A stretch of 64,000 bases of DNA. Origin: Scolanthus callimorphus (lineage: Eukaryota; Cnidaria; Anthozoa; Actiniaria; Edwardsiidae). Position 1 is the first letter of the stretch. Each line of letters starts with the position of its first letter. Under the pieces are notes generated by a model. It did not search any database, had not been told where the DNA came from, and worked only from the letters and a program-made list of their open reading frames with translations. The DNA is taken from contig CM066923.1 of NCBI GenBank assembly GCA_033964015.1, forward strand, positions 21,687,739-21,751,738. Reading direction: 5' to 3'. Below, in pieces: positions 20,876 to 33,231 of the stretch. The position numbers were made by a program, and so were the translations under genes.

Positions 20876-20992
20876 TCAGGAGTGGAAGCCATTCAACAAC
20901 AAACCAATCAGGAGTGGAAGCCATTCAACAACAAACCAATCAGGAGTGGAAGCCATTCAACAATATACCAAGCAGGAGTGGAAGCCATTCAA
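20876..20992. repeat. 32-bp tandem repeat, four copies
   Basis: The motif aggagtggaagccattcaa occurs at about 20879, 20911, 20943 and 20974. The array is followed at once by the long Harbinger-like element. Confidence 0.85.
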
Positions 20993-21017
20993 CAAAACAA
21001 CCAGGAAGGCGAAGTAA

Positions 21018-22059
21018 GGGGTGGACCATTAGAAGTTGGGGGAGGGGGGGTGGCAATTCCCAAAAAAAATTCGCGCAAGGCCAAACCTTCCAAAAAAAAT
21101 ATCTTGCAGAGATTCAAGGAAGGAAATAAAAATCCTACAGACATGGATTGGGTTCTCATTAAAAATATGTCTTAGTAATTATTCCAGCAACTTCTCTTTT
21201 GCATTTTTCTACTTCACTTAATAAAAATGCCATGAAACATATAGTCGGTGAGAACTCACGCACCGAAGACACTGCCCTCGCGCCGTTTACAAAGAACAGG
21301 TGTATGGCTTGCTTATGCCGAGGTAAAACAAACTCTCCCAAAAAATGCCCTGTAGTGATAGGCCTGTCAGGCAGTCACTATGTTCGAAAGAATCACATTT
21401 AGGTAAGCGTGAGTTCGACGTTACAAGTATAGAAATTCGTCATGTGGACCGCTTCACACAAATGAATAATAATAATTTCGTAATTTGTGGAATCAATAAT
21501 AAAACAGGCATTGTTTATTATACACAAAAAAACGGAACGTTCGTCAACCCTTTCTCTGAGGCTTGATGAAATGCGTTTATAAAAATTCGAGCGCGCGAAG
21601 CACACAAAGGAAGAAAAAGACCTCTACCATGTCAAATAGGAGCCGGGGGATGGCGAAAACGTTTAACAGCTTCTTTTAACGGCAACCAATAAAAATATAT
21701 CATAAGAAAATTTGTTGTATCTATACATACAGCAACAAGATTTTCTTAATCCATTTCTGAACCAAATATGGTATATAGTATAAGAACATTTTGTTGATTT
21801 GTTGATGCAGATTTGGACGGCCTGTGGGAACGGAACGCCACGGGAACAGGTAGTGCTCGATGCGCAAGATACCCCTCGTGGGTTTATCCTTTTCCACTTT
21901 TTTGTGCGTGTGTCTGCGATACAAAAAATCGTACATGGCCTTCGAGTCCGAAAAAAAATTCCTGCACAACCTGATCCCCGAAAAAAAAAAATTCATACGC
22001 AAAATTATTGCCACCCCCCCCCCCCCCCCCCCCTCCCCCAATTTCTAATGGTCCACCCC
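21018..22059. mobile_element. Long Harbinger-like element, 1,042 bp, TAA target duplication
   Basis: The TIRs match the 19151-19378 MITE (GGGGTGGACCATTAGAAGTT) and are flanked by TAA at 21015-21017 and 22060-22062. The outer 150-200 bp on each side match the short MITE. The core, roughly 21180-21860, is unique in this window. No transposase-like frame was seen, so it is non-autonomous. Confidence 0.7.
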
Positions 22060-23227
22060 TAAGTCAAATTTGTGTTTAGTTACGACGTGAGCAATGGCAC
22101 GTTTTGGTTTAATTCGCAATTTGATTGGCTGGCTGAAAGACGAAAGATTTTGCTCTCGACCAATAGGAACGCTGACTAAACGCTTTCGACGGTCATCTGA
22201 ACTCCGCTCTATGAAATTCGCAGCAAGAAAATGTTAAACGCAGATCTTCTGCAAAAGCAGAAAATGTGTGGAGATAAAGAAAGCTGAAATTCAGCACGTT
22301 TCCAGTGTATGAATTAGGGAAATCACCCGCGTGGAAATGGGCTAATTCACAGTTGTTTTAATAATGACGCTTTTTGCAGTGTTTAGTATATGTCTATCCC
22401 AAAGCAATTCTACCATCATAAAACTAGAGAATAATGATCTTGGCTTAGAAAGTGCAAGGTCACTTTCAACCCTCTCCCGCCGGCGCGTCGTTCCCGTATT
22501 CGGTCTTAGGGGATTCCTGTGGTCTGCGACCACAGCCACAGGGGGCCTGAAAAACGATTCCGGGGAAGTTACGTTTGCCGTGGTTTGGATTGGTTTTGAT
22601 ATCTTTAATAGCTAGGTGTTGTACTCGCTTAAATCTCGTCCAAAAATCTCTCAAGCATAATTGTGCTTTTTATCTGATTTTATCCGGACAAACGTTAAGA
22701 ACTTTCCGTTTTATATCAGGGCGATCCCGAACGTTGGCTGGCCTACGTGTTTGCCGTGCCTGATTTAATTCGGCACGATTCTGTACTTTCTAAAGTTAGT
22801 CTCAATATCTTGCCGAATCGCGTCCGTCCCTTTATAGTTTAGTTTGTTTGAATGTGCAAACGACTCAAGCAGCACGATCCTTGACTATTTGAAGTACAAC
22901 AGCTCTTCGTGTCATGCAGCACGTAAAAGAACTTCCAAAGTTTGAGAGTTGCTTGCAATTTATTTCCTGTATTTCATATTGAATTTGGCGTAGGGCGGTA
23001 ATCGCAGTAATTTTGTATGTCCGACCTACCGTTTCGAAAGTTCCAATCAGCACCTGGATCGAGCTGAGTTTCGATGCATGCATGGGCTCACGAGTGCTGA
23101 TTTTCAAGCCAAAAAATAATCCACTCTAGAAGTGCTAATAAAGTTATCAGTATTATCTGATCTGTGGTAAATCTCATCAGCTGCGGCTATGATGCGGATA
23201 ATAGGAAACTTACACGGAACGTTTTAA

Positions 23228-23464
23228 GGGGCCGACCATTTAACTTTTGAGGGGGGGGGGGGGGGGGGGTGGGCTTTTTTGTCGGTGCAAGATTTTTTTT
23301 TCTACCTCTGTTAAGCGGTGAGAATTTTTTTTCCAATGAAAAAGAAGGGTTTTAGTCACTATTTTGCTGTGCAGGAAATTTTTTTCGGCCCTTCGGGCCG
23401 TGCAGGATATTTTTTTTCAAAAAAGCCCACCCCCCCCCCCCTCAAAAGTTAAATGGTCGGCCCC
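23228..23464. mobile_element. Harbinger-like MITE, TAA target duplication
   Basis: The TIRs read GGGGCCGACCATTTAACTTT and its inverse, flanked by TAA (23225-23227 and 23465-23467). It is a second TIR type, sharing GGGG-NN-GACCATT with the other elements. It is absent from the equivalent site in copy 1 of the duplication (near 20370). Confidence 0.8.
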
Positions 23465-23547
23465 TAACTTAAAAGTTGTTGCATTTTTAATAATTCTACA
23501 ACTGTTAAACACCAGAACCATCACTCAGTCTCAGGGTTTTGCAAAAT

Positions 23548-23607
23548 CTATCGAGTTCCTAATGCAAATGAACTTAGACAATAGTTTCTTCATTTGCATT
23601 AGGAACG
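23548..23607. repeat. Octamer-containing hairpin, copy 2
   Basis: The same arms and ATGCAAAT motifs as at 20473-20522, retained unchanged in the second duplicate. Confidence 0.75.
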
Positions 23608-25047
23608 GCTCATGATTTGGCCGCCGGCGTATTTCCTAGGCCTCGACAGATGTTTAATTCAGGAAACACTTTGAAAACACAATTTATTTTAATCGGTGCA
23701 GAGTTAACAGAATTACGAAAACCGCGGTAATGACTTTGAAACCAACAATTTACTGCAATTTTCACAATTCTGCTAACTACGTGAGCAATGGCGCGTTTTA
23801 ATTTAATTCGCAATTTGATTGGCTGACTGATATTTGACCAATAGAAACGCTGACACGCTTTTGACGGTCATCTCCGCTATGAAAATCGCAGTAAGAAAAA
23901 GTTAATTGCAGGTCTTTTGCAAAAGCAGAACATTTGTGGAGATAAAGAAAGCTGAAATTCAGCACGTTTCCAGTGTATGAATTAGGGAAATCACCCGCGT
24001 GGAAATGGGCTAATTCACAGTTGTTTTAATAATGACGCTTTTTGCAGTGCTTAGTATATGTCTATCCCAAAGCAATTCTACCATCATAAAACTAGAGAAT
24101 AACTGGAATAATGATCTTGGCTTAGAAAGTGCAAGGTCACTTTTAGCCTCTCCCGCCGGCGCATCGTTCCCGTATTCGGTCTTAGGGATTCCTGTGGTCT
24201 GGGACCACTGGGGGCCCTGAAAAACGACTCCGGGGAAGTTACGTTTGCCGTGGTTTGGATTACCTTATAGCTAGGCGTTGTATTCGCTTAAATCTCGTCC
24301 CAAAATCTCTCAAGCATAATTGTGCCGTTTATCTGATGTTATCCGGACAAACGTTAAGAACTTTCCGTGTTATATCAGGGCGATCCCGAACGTTGGCTGG
24401 CCTACGTGTTTGCCGTGCCTCATTTAGTTCTAAAGTTAGTCTCCATATCTTGCCGATCGCGTGCGTCCCTTAGTTTAGTTTGTTTGAATGAATGTGTAAA
24501 CGACCCGAGCAGCACGACCCTTACTATATGAAGTACGCAGCTCTTCATGTCATGCCGCACGTAAAAAAAAAAAGAATTTACAAAGTTTGATAGTTGCTTG
24601 CAATTTATTTTCTTTATTGCATATTTATTTTCATTAATTAAGTGAAATTACCACCTCAAAATTCACTTTTGCGATTGCGATTCTCAGCAAAGGAATTGTA
24701 ATGTCAATTTTCTTGAGCCAGAAAGTTAATAATTCTAGGCAGAAAACCAAAGGATAGCTTACAATAATTTTAATTGATTTTGCAATAAATGTCGACCCAC
24801 TGAAGAAGTCGAATCCAATGTTTTGGTTTTGATTGACAGCTAAAAATCGCCCATCGCAACGTGAATGTTTAGGTCGCGTAGCAATGCATACAGCGGTAAT
24901 TATATCATGGCAGAAAATAAAGGCTTTGCAAAAAGTTTATACTACGGAAATTGGCATTTCTTTGAAAAGGCCTTGTACTGGTCCTAGAGTTGCCTTCAAG
25001 GTGCAACTAACCTCCATATGTTTCATAACGCCTTAAGCTGCTTAAAA

Positions 25048-25214
25048 TGACGTTCAATAGACCAGGTTCGAATTACGCTCCAATGCTCACAAGACAAAAG
25101 CTTCAAATCGAGGCTTTCTCCAAGTTCTAATACATTTACAGTAATTTCAGAAGCAAGCCTCGACTTGAGGTTATGTTTGTAGGCATTGGAGCGTAATTCG
25201 AACATGGCCTATTC
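25048..25214. mobile_element. Inverted-repeat element
   Basis: The ends read ttcgaattacgctccaatgc and its reverse complement, gcattggagcgtaattcgaa. The inverted arms are about 30 bp. Confidence 0.7.
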
Positions 25215-26979
25215 GAGATGAGTGTTTCCTATCCCAGAAAACCCAAAAAGCAATTCCAGCGCACCGGCATGCACCAATGCACACATCTTAAATTGATGGC
25301 TACCATTACTTTTCGTGATATTGTGAAAATGGGATCATTAATAGAGAGAGTACGGAGCCGTGTTTCGAAATCAATCTCAGGGACTTACAACTAGAAGTGG
25401 GGTTACTAGAAGTAATACCACTTAGCACGTCTTTTTTTTAATCCGGGTAGAGTTTCCCTGGTAGGCATACTTCTAGTCATAATAACTTCTTCACTATTCA
25501 TTTCTTCAGTCGAACTGGGGCTGGTCCAGATTGCTCAAAAAACTAAACCCGTTTTGTGCGCAGCCGGGATTCCCTTTAAAGATAGCAAATGATTTGTTCA
25601 CAACGTCCTGGGTCGCACGAAGCGAAAGTGAACAAGAAGGGCCAGGAAAATAAAATGAAATAAAAAGAAAAATACACGCTTAATATTAAATTTAAAATAA
25701 ATTCAATAGCATGCACGGAACTGCACGGAAGACCGGATAAAACTTAGCGCGCGAGCTAGAAACAGATAAAAGGCTTTCACAGGAACTGACAACAACTTTC
25801 AAGTGCACTCTTTAACTCAAATCTGAGAAATATTGAAAAGATTAGAATAAGATTTTTAAATACTATTGTTATTGATTTTTTAAACTTCACCATCTACCTC
25901 AATCCTGAGGTGGGGTCGCTAGGGAATTTTGACAAGAAATAGGGATACTAATTTCTAATGTGAGAACGTTTCTTGTTTCTGCACTGAATTTTCCCGCCAA
26001 TGTTGGCGCGTGCGTGCAGAAACAGGGAGACCGTGACACAATATATTGCTAAGCTAAACATTTGAAATCGTCTTTCTATTTCTTTCCTGCATGTTTTTTT
26101 GTGACTAGCGAAAATTCGAGAAGGTGAAGAGTTTTAAACTTTTTCGCAAAAAGGTATTTTTCATCACTGATTATTTTCTGGCATATTCTATATTTGTAAA
26201 CTGCTTTAACACTAGTTTAGACTGTGCAAAATTCCGAAATATGGATGTGAACTTCACGCGGTTGAAAATATATATTTTTTCAAAATGTCCGCCGAAATTC
26301 AAATCGATTTTTGTTAAAAATGAACACCAGCACTAGAACACACATCATCATTTTAGTAAAACTACAAAATTTGGTTGCATTATATCCAATATCTTCCGAG
26401 AAAACGAAAGTTGAAAATTTACATGTTTGTATGCGTCATACCCGCCAGTTATACAAATCTCTTTAAAATGTTCAATTTTCAGACTCTGCTTTCTCAGCCG
26501 ACATGGTATTTGGCATAACAAAAACTTAAAGGATTACTAATGTGATGATGCTCTTTCTAGTGCCAGTATTTGATTTTCAGTTAGTTTAATTTTAAGACAT
26601 GTGAATTTGCGGCGGCCATTTTGGAAAAAGGTTTCCCATTTCTGCGAAATTAGCGCACGCGTCCGTCAATCGATTCAGACAGACGCTTACTAAACAAGCT
26701 GTTAATTTAAGTCAAAAGCAAATGGCGGCAGCCGATTCAAGTCTCAAACAAAACAGTTGAATCAACATTTAAACGACAAGGCAAACTAATTTTTCGGTCC
26801 GATATTTGCCAGTTCAAATATCAAAAATTAAAGAAAGTGGCATTTTGAAACATTCAAATTTTGTCATATTGTTCTTGGTCGGGGCGAAACGCAAACTATT
26901 CTTGGCTTGCAATCGAATAAAATAAGAAAAGCGCGGCAGCCATTTGGTAGTCCAGAACAAATGGTAATGTTTTACGGGA

Positions 26980-27800
26980 AAACTAGGTCGTCTTTAGCCC
27001 GGCGGATTTCTAGGCGGATTAGCGTAAAATTGTGCACTTTTGGCTAAAGACACCAAACTTTGCATGTCAATAGATTTCAGTATTTTATTGAAGGTAAGAT
27101 ATGGAGGCACGCTAAATTTTATTCGTAGTGAAAGCTTGCACAGTTTTAACGTGAACCATTGTTTTGCCATTGGCAGCCATCTTTGAATCCTTTGTTATTC
27201 ATGAGCTCTGCGGCACTTGGTGAAATCTTCCATCGTCCGTGTTTATAGAGTGAAGAAATATCATGACAAAATTTTAGAGACAAGCTTATTTTTACACATT
27301 TGACACATGAGGTACCAATTATCTCGATCTTTTTTAGAATTTGTTGGTCATTCTTGAAACATTTCATCAAATCTCAGTCAGGCTATTGTTTTACAATATA
27401 AATTATAAACATTCACAATAAACTGGTCGTGACATTTAATAAATCACCAAAAACTCTAAGGAGACGCCCAGCCTAAGTCAGTCAGCTCAATCCATAGTTC
27501 AGAATTAGCAAATGTTGAGCTGATGTGACTGTGTAGTCTAGAGAACAACTTGAATGTTCACAAAGCTAAGAGCTCTAAACCTCATTAATAACAAAGCATT
27601 CAAAATGGCTGCTATTGAGCTAAACGATAGTTCACTCTAAAACCTCTTTAGCTTTCGCTACGAAAAAATTCTAGCGTGCTTCCATATCTACGATTTAAAA
27701 ATACATTGAAAACTATCACCTGGCAAAAAATTGGGGCTTTAGCCTAAAATGCGCAATTTCCTCGAAAATTTGCTCTAATCCGCCTGACTATCTGGGTCGT
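26980..27800. mobile_element. Element with about 150-bp diverged inverted arms
   Basis: The left arm (aggcggattag, ttggctaaag, gatatggaggcacgcta) is mirrored at 27648-27800 with substitutions. A further imperfect inverted repeat, 27804-27956, abuts it (gattaatag / gtttattaatc-like ends). Confidence 0.6.
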
Positions 27801-28690
27801 TGCTAGATGGGATACTCACAGTGGAGGTGATTAATAGGCATAAACAATAGAACGAAGCTACATGACATAACATGGACAAAACAGTACAATAGGTTCGTTC
27901 TACCGTGAAGCCTATGAATTATTAATCAACTCCTTCTGAGTTATCCCTTCTAGCCATGGCCGGTGGTCTGCGTCGGCGGAGCAAATGCACTTTCTTTTGT
28001 CTTGTTCTACCAACTTGGCGGCCAGTGACGTCATATGCAAACCAATAATTTTCATAATTCGATTCGCTGTGGAATTTTATTTCGTGATCAAGTTACCGTA
28101 TCTCCACAAACCCGTTGTGAATTTATCATATATTCAAATTCACTGAAACATCCCATTTCAAGAAGCCGTAACATGCCAAGTATCGTTATAACTAAATCCT
28201 CGGTTGTTTCGCGCTGAGCATTTTAAAAACATCGCTTTTGGTTTGGGATTTGGTATTCCTTTAATAGTGAGCCAAATGAATTGAATTGAAATCTAATTGA
28301 ATTGGGAATTGCCGATGTGAGAACATGGTTGTTTGGACGTGATATACCATAGTGTAAGCCCAAGTGTCGGATATGAAGCCACCAAAATTGCCCATGACCA
28401 AGCTGTAAAGCTTACTTTTATCTAGAAAAATGGAGCTATTAATTGGATTTGACTAAATGGCCTCTGGGTCAATATGGGCTATTGACTCATCTACTCATAG
28501 TACATACCGGGCTCTACGAATAAATGATAAAAAGACGATAGCCACTTTACTGTGTCTGCGATTTTCCTAATTCTGCAAACTCCAACTTAACATTTCCGAA
28601 CGCCAAACTGCCAAACCTCTCAAAGCCTGCGTGAAATCGCCCAGAACTGTTCACTAGTTTGATTGATGGAAGCCAAACCGTGGTTTGTTA

Positions 28691-28820
28691 GGCCTACGGC
28701 AAACGCCGTGCCAGAGTCGCGCCGTTCCAATACAAAACTATATAAATTATAAAGTATAATGAAGCGGCATCCTTTGAGAAGAGAAGAGCGGCCGAAGTTC
28801 GGCGTTTGCCGTAGGCCCCC
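28691..28820. mobile_element. Short MITE with TTA target duplication
   Basis: The TIR is GGCCTACGGCAAACGCC, mirrored at 28801-28817 with three extra C. TTA flanks both sides (28688-28690 and 28821-28823). TWA duplications suggest a Harbinger-type source. Confidence 0.7.
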
Positions 28821-29945
28821 TTAGTTGGTGAAGAGTTCGCAGAATATTGAAATTACAGTAACCATTGACTCATGGCAAAATAAAATTATATACTCTTGCT
28901 CAATGGTCATCTTGGAGAGAGGTTTTGTAAACGGTTTGTAACTATGTTGGACATTTTAATTTGAATCTGGAAAAACTTCCAATTCACGCACTTTGCTACA
29001 GGGCTTGCCCAACAAACACTGATTCAAATTATGGTTATGGTTCAACATGGTTCAATAGTGAATTGTGGGAACATGTACATATGAAACTCCTTCTGAAAGC
29101 GCAATTTTCATACACAATCACTTATTGAGATGAGAAGGTTACATAAAAAGTTTTATTGAATTTCCTACAAACTCTTTCTAAAGTTGGTTGCCTTGGCTTG
29201 TTTAAGCAAGTAAAACTAATGACTACATTCAAGCATAGCCGCAATTCCTTGTTATTCCTGAGAAGAATGCTATAATCATATAATTTTCTCGTCAAGATAT
29301 ATGGAAATATTAAATGGTGTTACTCTCAAGCATTTTGTACAAGAGAATGATATTCTATCCTTTCCATCCTTCTTTAGAACTATAATTATCAATAGCAAAT
29401 ACATGGAAATATTACATTGATGTTCATTCTCTTGTATGCTTGTATTGCTTATTCTATCCATCTTTCTTTCGAATTATAATTATCATCAAATGTAGTAACA
29501 TATCACATGCTACAAGCCACAAAATTATATGGGCCCAAATATAGCGCCTTGTGGAACAACGTAAGACAGCTTGTCGTGCTTGTCTATGGAAGTTTATTCT
29601 TATTTATGCCTGCCTGTAAACAGATCGTCAAAACGCTCTCTGGTTGCTTGATAAAAGTTCTTTGGGAAAAACACGCTTTTTTATATAACATAAACATAAC
29701 ATAAACTGTAAAGTGCATTAGATCTGTCTGTAGATATGAGCGCAATAAAATGTGTCAAAATTCTCACCAACGTCGATCATTAGTTCATCTTTGTTGCTCT
29801 AGCTGGGTTGTACCTTTGACAACCAATGACCAAATTCCCGCTTAAACCAAATTCCCGCTTAAAATCAACTTCAGTTATGTTGAGAATTTTCCGCTTTCTA
29901 GGCCATATATTAACACCAGTATTCAGAGAAACTCATTGATTTCAT

Positions 29946-29990
29946 CCCTGTTAACGGCGGTCTCTCATTAAGAGACCGCCGTTAACAGGG
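29946..29990. repeat. Perfect 45-nt hairpin
   Basis: The arms ccctgttaacggcggtctct and its exact reverse complement are separated by a 5-base loop, catta. Confidence 0.9.
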
Positions 29991-32252
29991 CACTCATTGA
30001 TCCGTTTCACTATACAGTTTGCCGGTTTTCTTTTCAGTGGTTCAAAACAACAGCAAATTTACTGAGTCAGAGACGGTGTTGGCAAACGCTTACTCCAGTA
30101 CTCCAATCATGCAATCGATCGGTGGGTTAAGATTTTACGCCAGATAAACAGGTACAGGCATATTAGACTTTGTATTGCTATATCACGAATAAAAATTCCC
30201 TGAGTTTTGGCTTGCTTTTTCTCTTATTTCCCATTCATTCACGACAGAATTCTCTTACAATTTTTGACTTGGACATTTCAGATTTCCCATTTTGACATTT
30301 AAATGATCTTCAATACGGAGCCAAACAATCGAAAGTTAGTTTCGCTCGTCTTCACATGTTTGACCAATCTTTTTTCCAATTTCGTTCCTTGTAAATAAAA
30401 CAGAAAAACGCAGTTTTGGTGAGGGCGAAATAGGAGAGAATTGAGCTCGAACTTCCGTTTTTGAACGGAAGAAAAGGTTAAATGAGGTTTGCTTCACTAT
30501 TTGGACACAGAAAGAGGGCACCTCGTTGACGTTGCTATAAGCGCCTAAGCGGCAATTGAAATACTTTTAAACCTAAAAAATATGATATCTCTAAACTATA
30601 GATGCTGCCTGTCGCTGATATTTCAGTAAAAACCGCGGAGCACGTACTCAACAGCGGAAACCGGAAAAATAATAGCGAAAAAAGTGCAGTGTCTGTGATG
30701 TTGTCCTAGAATATAAAGTCAAAAATGTTCCAGCTTTGCTAATAAAAAGAAAAATCAATTTCCTGATACTATCGAAACAGCCGAGGGGGAGACTTTAGTT
30801 CACTAGGAGGAAGGGAACTTGATCAAAAAGCGATACTCAGATGTCTTATTTACATATGATTTTCAAACTTCTTTTTTATCACGGGCCGTTAATATTCTAA
30901 AGTTCTCCAATCTTCTAAATCGAATTTTTGTCATATCATTCACCTTTCTTCTTAGAACGATCGAGATGGAGATATAGACGAGCGTGTAAAATATATATTA
31001 ACCATTTTATTTTCCAGAAATTACCTAAAATAAACTCCACTTTCAATTATTTCCCATGTTTGACTTTAGGGCTTTCTGACTTGAAAAATAACAAACAGAA
31101 GTCCCCAATAACATACTGTCGGGCCAAAGATAATAACGCCCTACACACTTCTATTATGTTTGCCTTAAGGAACTCTGGTTTTTCATTTTCACTCAAATAA
31201 CTCAAACACGAAGAAAAAACATTACTGGATTACATGACAAAATTAGAATTTTCTATCAACGTATGCTAAAGAGTTTCAATTTTAATCCTGCGATGAAAGA
31301 AAAGAACATGTGTAAATTTTCTATATCCCATGGGAACCGAAAGAGAAAATATTAATTATTAAAAGGACAATTTCCTACGCAACAAAAGCGATAAACGGCA
31401 ATCTTCCTTAATTCAACCCCAAAACAGGTGAAAAGTCCACACTTTATCTTTGCAATGAAAGCAAAATACAGCATTTAAGCGCTATTTTTGCGCTAACGAC
31501 TGCAGAATTGCACTAAAAATTTAAATTACACCTCTTCGAGCTAAATCAATATTTAACATTAATTTTAAGAAATAGCTTTCGTAATTAATTTTCGTAAACA
31601 TCCTTCAGTCCTTGATCGAATGAATGTTCTTAGTATGGAGTTTGTTTCCTAAAATGAAAAATCACTTCTACTCGTTGATATACAACAAGGCAGTTTCGAG
31701 CAGTCGGACATTGAAGCTAGCCTCAGAATCATGTTAAAAAATCAGTCGAGCCTTTATTATTTTGAAAACTAAAGCTCACTGCATGCAATGCGGGGTAACT
31801 TGCGAAACCACCGCTGATTGGTTAGTCCAAAATCATATCGGCCAATCAGAGGAGACTTAATTATTGAGGGAATATTTATTTGAAATGTCATAGCGAGTAG
31901 CTCAGTTTCCACTTTGTAGGGCATCACAGCTAGCAATAATTAGTTAAGCTCTAAGCAAAGTAATAGCTCTGTTGGCACGACTAAACATACTTAATACATA
32001 ACTTCCACATGGGGTTTTTGAGTCTTTGCTTCCTTCTCAATTGAATTCCCGTATCACAATAACCTGCTAGTTCTGCCTGATTATATTCCAATTCCATTGG
32101 AAAATATCCCAAGAGACCGAGGACCATGAATTGAGGCACAAACAAGGAAAAGGGATCTTCACGTACAACGAACGCAAGGGAAAAAGGAAGGATACAAGTT
32201 TTCAAAGAAAAAAAGAGGGAAAGAAATTCAAGGAAGCTGTAAACTAGCTGAA

Positions 32253-33231
32253 ATGGAGTGCTCGGGGAGTCTTTCAAACGTGCTGGGTGTTGTTCTGGCT
32301 ATTTTGAACAGTATTTCGTGTTTCATGTCGGTAGGCGGGAACTCTGTCGTTCTGTTTGCAATCTGGCGTACGCGGTCACTGCATACGACGTCAAATTACT
32401 TTATTGCATCCTTAGCCGCGGCGGATTTGTCGGTAGGATTAATTATTAATCCTTTATGGATTGTAAAGAGTTCCTTAAACATTTGGGAGAATCAGCACTT
32501 GTTGACAATTTTTACGGAATTCATGTCAGTGCAAACTCTTGTTACTACTACATTTAATCTCGCAGCAGTAAGCTACGATAGATTCATCGCAGTCACAGAC
32601 GTGTTTCACTATTTGGAAACAATGACCAAGGCACGTTGCATAGGGGCTGTCGTATTCATATGGTTGTTCTCAATTCCTTTCGCAGCGCTGCGTTTCGCTA
32701 TATCAGATCCACTGATGCTACCATATCTCTGGATTGTGGTTTCTGTTGTTTGTTACACAATTCCATTCAGCATAATAACCTACTGTTACTATAAAATATT
32801 CAAAGTTGCAAGCCGGCAAAGCCGACAGATAGCAGAGACGGAACAGTCTATTGGAGCCACACAGGATACAGCAGACACGGAATCAATCAGGACGGCGCAA
32901 AAAAAATAGAAAAGCGGCCTTTACTATTGGTATTATTATAGGGTTATACCTTATTTTTGCTCTTCCAAGTATGATTATATCAGCAATTCAGCTTATAACA
33001 ACTGATGACTGTTTAAAATTAAGCATTATTCGAGTTTGGTTTTGGGGAGCGTTTATTTCATTCAGCTCATCGGCAGTGAATCCGTGGATTTACGCGGCCA
33101 GGAGTAACGAATACAGAAGAGCGTTTCGTCGGGTTCTCGGTTTGAGGCGGTCAAAACGAAGAACAAGTCCTGTTACTTTTGAAGGTGACATTTCACAAAG
33201 TAATCCGCGATCTTTACCAAAACCTTGTTGA
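32253..33231 (+). CDS. Class A (rhodopsin-like) GPCR, intronless, one homopolymer frame break
   Basis: The start ATG at 32253 sits in a good context (gaaATGg). Codons 1-218 give TM1 with GN (Asn30), TM2 with LAAAD (Asp58), TM3 ending in DRF (109-111), TM4 Trp137 and TM5 Pro171. They then reach a TAG at 32907 after an eight-A run in the third intracellular loop. One A fewer would continue into the downstream frame, which supplies TM6 (LYLIFALPS), TM7 with NPWIY and a basic tail to TGA 33231. Together this is a full seven-helix receptor of about 325 residues, normal for the family. The usual TM3 and ECL2 disulfide cysteines are absent. TM5-6 recall adenosine or melanocortin-like receptors, but the ligand is unknown. 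It is either an A-run sequencing error or a receptor truncated after TM5. Confidence 0.88.

Larger units (their letters stand above)
20124..24640. repeat. Diverged tandem duplication of a non-coding unit
   Basis: Copy 1 is 20124-20700 plus 22083-22983. Copy 2 is 22984-23770 plus 23771-24640. Copy 1 is interrupted by about 1.4 kb, which includes a 32-bp array and a Harbinger-like element. Copy 2 carries a 237-bp MITE that copy 1 lacks. The best conserved block (about 22270-22450 against 23935-24115) is nearly identical. No open frame is shared between the copies. A faint relative of one part occurs near 18300 (taccatcataaaac). Confidence 0.85.
24641..32252. other. Gene-poor AT-rich stretch
   Basis: No coding exon could be supported. 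It contains inverted-repeat elements at 25048-25214, 26980-27956 and 28691-28820, and a perfect hairpin at 29946-29990. The remaining sequence shows nothing recognised. Confidence 0.5.

Noticed and set aside
25062..25080. ggttcgaattacg resembling a tRNA B box
   Set aside because: It is part of a terminal inverted repeat and has no matching A box or tRNA fold.
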